Shown: in pieces, positions 60,601-64,000 of the stretch | Numbering within the stretch: the stretch's first letter is position 1 | How the letters are laid out: the number at the start of each line of letters is the position of its first letter | Origin: Lingula anatina | Taxonomy: Eukaryota; Brachiopoda; Lingulata; Lingulida; Lingulidae | Assembly: GCF_001039355.2 (NCBI RefSeq) | Contig: NW_019775846.1 | Coordinates: 472,935-536,934 of the forward strand | Direction of reading: 5' to 3' | Length of the DNA stretch: 64,000 bases | The notes under the pieces: model-generated | The model's database searches: none | Seen by the model: the letters and a program-made list of their open reading frames with translations, nothing else | Told to the model about the DNA's origin: nothing | Position numbers and translations under genes: made by a program

Positions 60601-62074
60601 TAAGAGAAATGTGTAGAAATGTCTAGGAAAATTCAATTATTTGCTGTATAAAACTATGGGATATTGTATTGTATTTAATCACCAATATATACCTTTTTTA
60701 CAATTTGAAAAAACGTTGTGTTTATCAGGAAAACAAAAAGTTATTGCTGGTGTAAGAACATTCTAATAAATGTAAAGTATTTTAACAGGCAAGACAGACA
60801 GCTGAGACAATTAATGCCTTTACCCAGCCCTTGTCAAACTCAACAGTGCTGGGCCTGGTAGGAGAATGGTGCGGTGAGGATAAAAAGGAAAAATGGGCAG
60901 GAATATGGATTGATAAAGGTTTTACAGGTAGATGAATTATAGTGAGCTAGAGCTTCAGATCCAGTGCAGGACAGCTTCTTCATTTTCAAATTTTCACATA
61001 TGCCTGTTTATTGGAAGTACCTTACTGATATGGAAATTTGAATGTGAAGGAGTGGGCACATTTATGTTATGAAGCTCATGGTAATTATGGTGTGATTTTT
61101 ATGCATGATGCTTGAACTCTGCTTCTATGTTACTTTTTCAACAGGCAAGACAAATAGCTGAGATAATTAATGCATTTACTCAGCCTTTGTCAAATTTGGC
61201 AGTGCAAGCAGTGGTTGGAGAGTGGTGTGGTAATGACAAGAAAGGAGAGTGGGCAAGAATTTGGATTGATAGAGGTTTTACAGGTAGCAAAATGCATATT
61301 TTAAATCAACTTGTAGTTTCAGTAAAAAATGAAAATCAATTTTTATTATTAAGTGGACACTTCTATAAGGTATGAGCCCCACCAATTTATCTATGTATAT
61401 CCATTAGACTTCATCAGGAAACTTAACTTATTGTCATTGTGTCAGTATAATTTTGTTTTCATTCTTTATTTGGTTTACAGGTAGATTAAGCTTTTCAGAT
61501 ATTCACTGTAAATTGAATTTATAAAATAGTTTGTGAGAATTTGATTACTGTTAAATTCTTTAAAGCTGCACATTTTTGGTATAAAGTAGTCTGATAGATT
61601 GGACTTTTTTATGCTTTTCCTTGAGCAGTGTCTGACTCTAGCCACTTTATTCATTTCTTTCAAAGCAATGCATCAAAAATTGATTCTTTCATCAGTTTTG
61701 CCATTAAGAACCTGTGTGCAGGATTTCGAATGTTTATGAGATTTTATCCAATGTTTATCCATTATAAAACTTGCTTTATTTTGATACAAAAAGAAAAAAA
61801 GAGTCCTTTTTTTTTAAATTTAAAATGAGAAAAATAAGATAGATAATAAATAACAAAAACAGTAAAATTACTTTGGAAGTCCTCAAATATTTACAAATCA
61901 GGTGCTGCTTAGCACTACTGTAGTCACTGAATGATTTTGATCATCTGACACATAATTCTCATTATTTCCAGGATTGGAAAAAGTCCTTGAAAAGACTGCA
62001 GGAAAGTACTGCATTGGAGATGAAATAACAATTGCTGATGTGGCTTTGGGGCCTCAAATTTTTAATGCAAACCG
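57613..62074 (+). CDS. GSTZ1: Maleylacetoacetate isomerase / zeta-class glutathione S-transferase (3' end missing)
   Basis: Exons 57613-57621, 58311-58362, 58965-59113, 59659-59736, then either 60789-60927 or 61145-61283, then 61972-62074. They give 176 complete codons of an expected 215-220. It performs the GSH-dependent cis-trans isomerisation of maleylacetoacetate to fumarylacetoacetate in tyrosine breakdown. The N-terminal thioredoxin-like domain is plain: [44 protein letters not shown], the GSH-site [12 protein letters not shown] and TRPNPPLLP. The helical domain follows, with [20 protein letters not shown]. The signature is SSAS instead of the usual SSCS: the Cys next to the catalytic Ser is Ala. 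The last exon or exons (about 40 residues) are not in the window; the gene runs into a contig join at 62461. The nine-base first coding exon (MAR) is inferred from frame and splice sites. Confidence 0.92.
57846..58075. mobile_element. Palindromic MITE, family B (copy 2)
   Basis: CTAGCAGGATCGACC at the left mirrors GATCGAGCCTGCTGG at the right; inner arms share CAGGGATTCcTGCTAAAG-like and CGCCCCCTCGAG / CTCGAGGGGGCG. The centre GCGCACAATGGTTAATTAC resembles that of 28279-28508. In the first intron of GSTZ1. Confidence 0.8.
58472..58491. repeat. (CA)n microsatellite
   Basis: Ten CA units in the GSTZ1 intron, just past the second exon, followed by GT-rich and AG-rich runs. Confidence 0.9.
60789..60927 (+). 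other. GSTZ1: GSTZ1 alternative exon 5a
   Basis: 139 bp, phase 0 in and phase 1 out, AACAG acceptor and GTAGAT donor. Encodes [17 protein letters not shown] then [19 protein letters not shown]. Matches human GSTZ1 helices alpha-4/alpha-5 (IQPLQNLSV region). Confidence 0.9.
61145..61283 (+). other. GSTZ1: GSTZ1 alternative exon 5b
   Basis: Also 139 bp with the same phases, CAACAG acceptor and GTAGCA donor, 217 bp after exon 5a. Encodes [17 protein letters not shown] then [19 protein letters not shown]. Intact, no stop; third-base changes outnumber replacements, as expected if both exons are under selection. Confidence 0.9.
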
Positions 62075-62461
62075 GTAAATATTTAAGAACAGACTTCTGA
62101 TGATAACGTGCATTATTTTGCCTGCAAAGCTTCTCGAAGCACTAATAGGTTTAGATTAGTGTGTTAAAAATTTAGCACCAGTGAGTCGGAGACCAAATTA
62201 TATTCCATAGGGGGAAATTTCAGTTTCTTGTTGGTTATTCTGAGATCAATTTTGATATACTTGGAGGCTACTTGGTTCATCACTGTTTATAATAAGGAGG
62301 AGATGGCTGTTCTTTAATTGTAATGTGAGACATTGTTTTTAAGACTTGAGAAGATGGCATATAGGAGTTTCTTCTTATACATTCATTGAAAAAAATATGC
62401 AAATAAGACCTAAAAAGCATTAAATTGAACAAGAACAAATATAAAAAATTAGTTTTTATGN
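62075..62461 (+). other. Start of the last GSTZ1 intron, cut at a contig join
   Basis: A GTAAAT donor at 62075 opens an intron. Nothing like the missing C-terminal exon appears before the n at 62461. Confidence 0.7.
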
Positions 62462-64000
62462 GCATTAATGAATTTGAGCAATGTTAAGAAATCTTACATC
62501 CAGTTCTTTTTTGTGTTCCTTTTGAAGAGTAGATAACTGTTTTTGGAATTCTTTGGTAAGTGTGGCTTTTTCTGCATTCTTTTCCTGAATCATCTTCAGT
62601 TCTGTTAAAATATAAAGTATGATATGAGTGAAATATATAAAAATTGCATATGTCTACAACAATTCAGTAAGTTAACCACTTGCCATACTTTGAAATACAA
62701 GACTTGCCCAACACTTGTGCTATGATGATCTCATCTTTATAAATTTTGAACATTTTCCAATATAAAAAAAATGCATTGTTTCATATTACTTACTCATTTC
62801 ATGAACATGACTCTGGATATTCTCTTTGTGTTTGTACTCTATTTCCTCTTCTTTTCTCTTCCACTTGGTGTTCATTTCTTGAGTGAGGGAGCTTTTAAAG
62901 GACTCAAATGAACCATGCAGGAATTCTATTTCTCCTTTCATTCGAGCTTAAATAAAAACAAAATCCGTTCAGTAAAGCATATGAATAATTGGGGATAGAT
63001 AATTTTATCAATTTTGCTAACCAATTACCATTTTGTTAAGTATTAAATTAACATAGCTGCAATAATGACAATTACTGTGAATGGAGAAATCAGCATTCAG
63101 GTGCATTCAGACCTGATCTAACTTAAAGCAAGAAATTGTGTAGCTGACATCACAAAATGAATAGACTACAGTCCCTCCAATCAGATTAAAAAATTAATTC
63201 AACATTAATTAAGCAATAAGGTCCTTGGATGATTTCTGGTGTAAGTTGGAACAAAGTCTGAACATACTTTTCATCATACCCTACGATCAAACATAAGTTG
63301 GCCCCTATAGTTTACCCAACCAATACCATATTTGGCACTTACATATTGTAGCTTCAGTTGAACTTTTGTACTCTGCCATAGTGATGTCAAAGCTTGCTTT
63401 CATTCTCTTCATCTGCTCCTGGTGTTCTGCTTCTAATTCCCTTTGAAGACAAAAACACGTGTTTGTCTTGAAAACATTTGCAACCTGGCAACTTACACAA
63501 ATGAACGTTTTTGGTGCTGGAGTGCAGCGGCTCACTATGATAAAACCTCACAAATTATCAATACCAATTTTTTTCTTAGAGACCTTAATTAACATTTTGG
63601 AACTTTTGAATTATCATTTGCAGGTATAAGTATAAAAACATTGTTAAGGAAAATGTAAGTAATCAAATTTCTTCTGATTTATCAGTAATTGCCATAAAAA
63701 TTGTTCATTTGAAACCTGTATTTGCAATACTAGATTGAAATATTTTTGTCTCATTTTAATGACAGACAGTTTCAGTGTCACAGTACCTATTATGAGATGG
63801 TTTTGGCTTTTAATATACTCTATATACCCTCAGTTTCAGATCCTGCTTTTTATATTTTCAGATGTATGTTTGTGCTTGCTTAACACTTATATATGCCTTA
63901 TATTACTTTACTGTAGATTTGCAGAAAAATCTGTTACACATCAGATGTGACACTCAAGTCTCACAAAATGTCCACTATCTATTTATATTGTAGCCTTGAT
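62462..64000 (-). repeat. Displaced second copy of FLACC1-like exons (allele-like)
   Basis: Matches 50005-51540 throughout, introns included, at roughly 95 percent or better by eye. It carries intact exon copies 62498-62601, 62794-62946 and 63343-63440, same lengths and phases as 50041-50144, 50340-50492 and 50883-50980. It follows the n at 62461 inside GSTZ1, so it is most simply a misplaced haplotype piece. Confidence 0.88.

Noticed and set aside
1-64000. tRNA or rRNA genes
   Set aside because: I looked for B-box (GGTTCGAATCC-type) and rRNA sequence and saw none; a covariance search would settle it.

Overview
The window is animal nuclear DNA: AT-rich, with genes split into many short exons by GT-AG introns, microsatellites, and many short foldback (MITE-like) elements. 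Protein content (alpha-catulin, a tamalin-type PDZ scaffold, a FLACC1-like flagellar coiled-coil protein, zeta-class GST) and dense palindromic MITEs suggest an invertebrate bilaterian with a highly heterozygous genome. I cannot name the phylum from sequence alone. There are no bacterial or viral features.

Layout. (1) 1-3678 (+): the last five coding exons of a gene I do not recognise, followed by a long 3' region. (2) 6706-8973 (+): a compact two-exon gene with a TATA box, signal peptide, six-cysteine segment and a Gly/Pro/Gln repeat tail. (3) 11249-21660 (-): a seven-exon tamalin/CYTIP-like PDZ gene, 397 codons, complete. (4) 21982-42217 (+): a seventeen-exon alpha-catulin (CTNNAL1) gene, 773 codons, complete, starting 321 bp from the tamalin-like gene in head-to-head orientation. 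(5) 47308-57266 (-): a FLACC1 (ALS2CR12)-like gene, thirteen coding exons (556 codons) plus a probable non-coding first exon. (6) 57613-62074 (+): GSTZ1 (maleylacetoacetate isomerase), head-to-head with the FLACC1-like gene. Its last exon or exons are missing because the sequence is broken at an n (62461) and continues with a second copy of FLACC1-like exons. I checked reading frame across every splice junction of genes 2-6; each model stays open throughout.

Most notable. GSTZ1 has two consecutive alternative versions of one exon (60789-60927 and 61145-61283), both 139 bp, same phase, similar but different proteins. Using both or neither breaks the frame, so the pair has the form of mutually exclusive exons. 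The repeat gene encodes a collagen-looking tail that systematically lacks every third glycine. Alpha-catulin carries a 24-nt in-frame microexon. The leader of the FLACC1-like mRNA holds a stack of tiny upstream ORFs.

Assembly caution. Single n characters at 12815, 49161 and 62461 and an N run at 53272-53658 are contig joins. Three of them are flanked by near-identical second copies of parts of the FLACC1-like gene; these look like unmerged alleles rather than real exon duplications.
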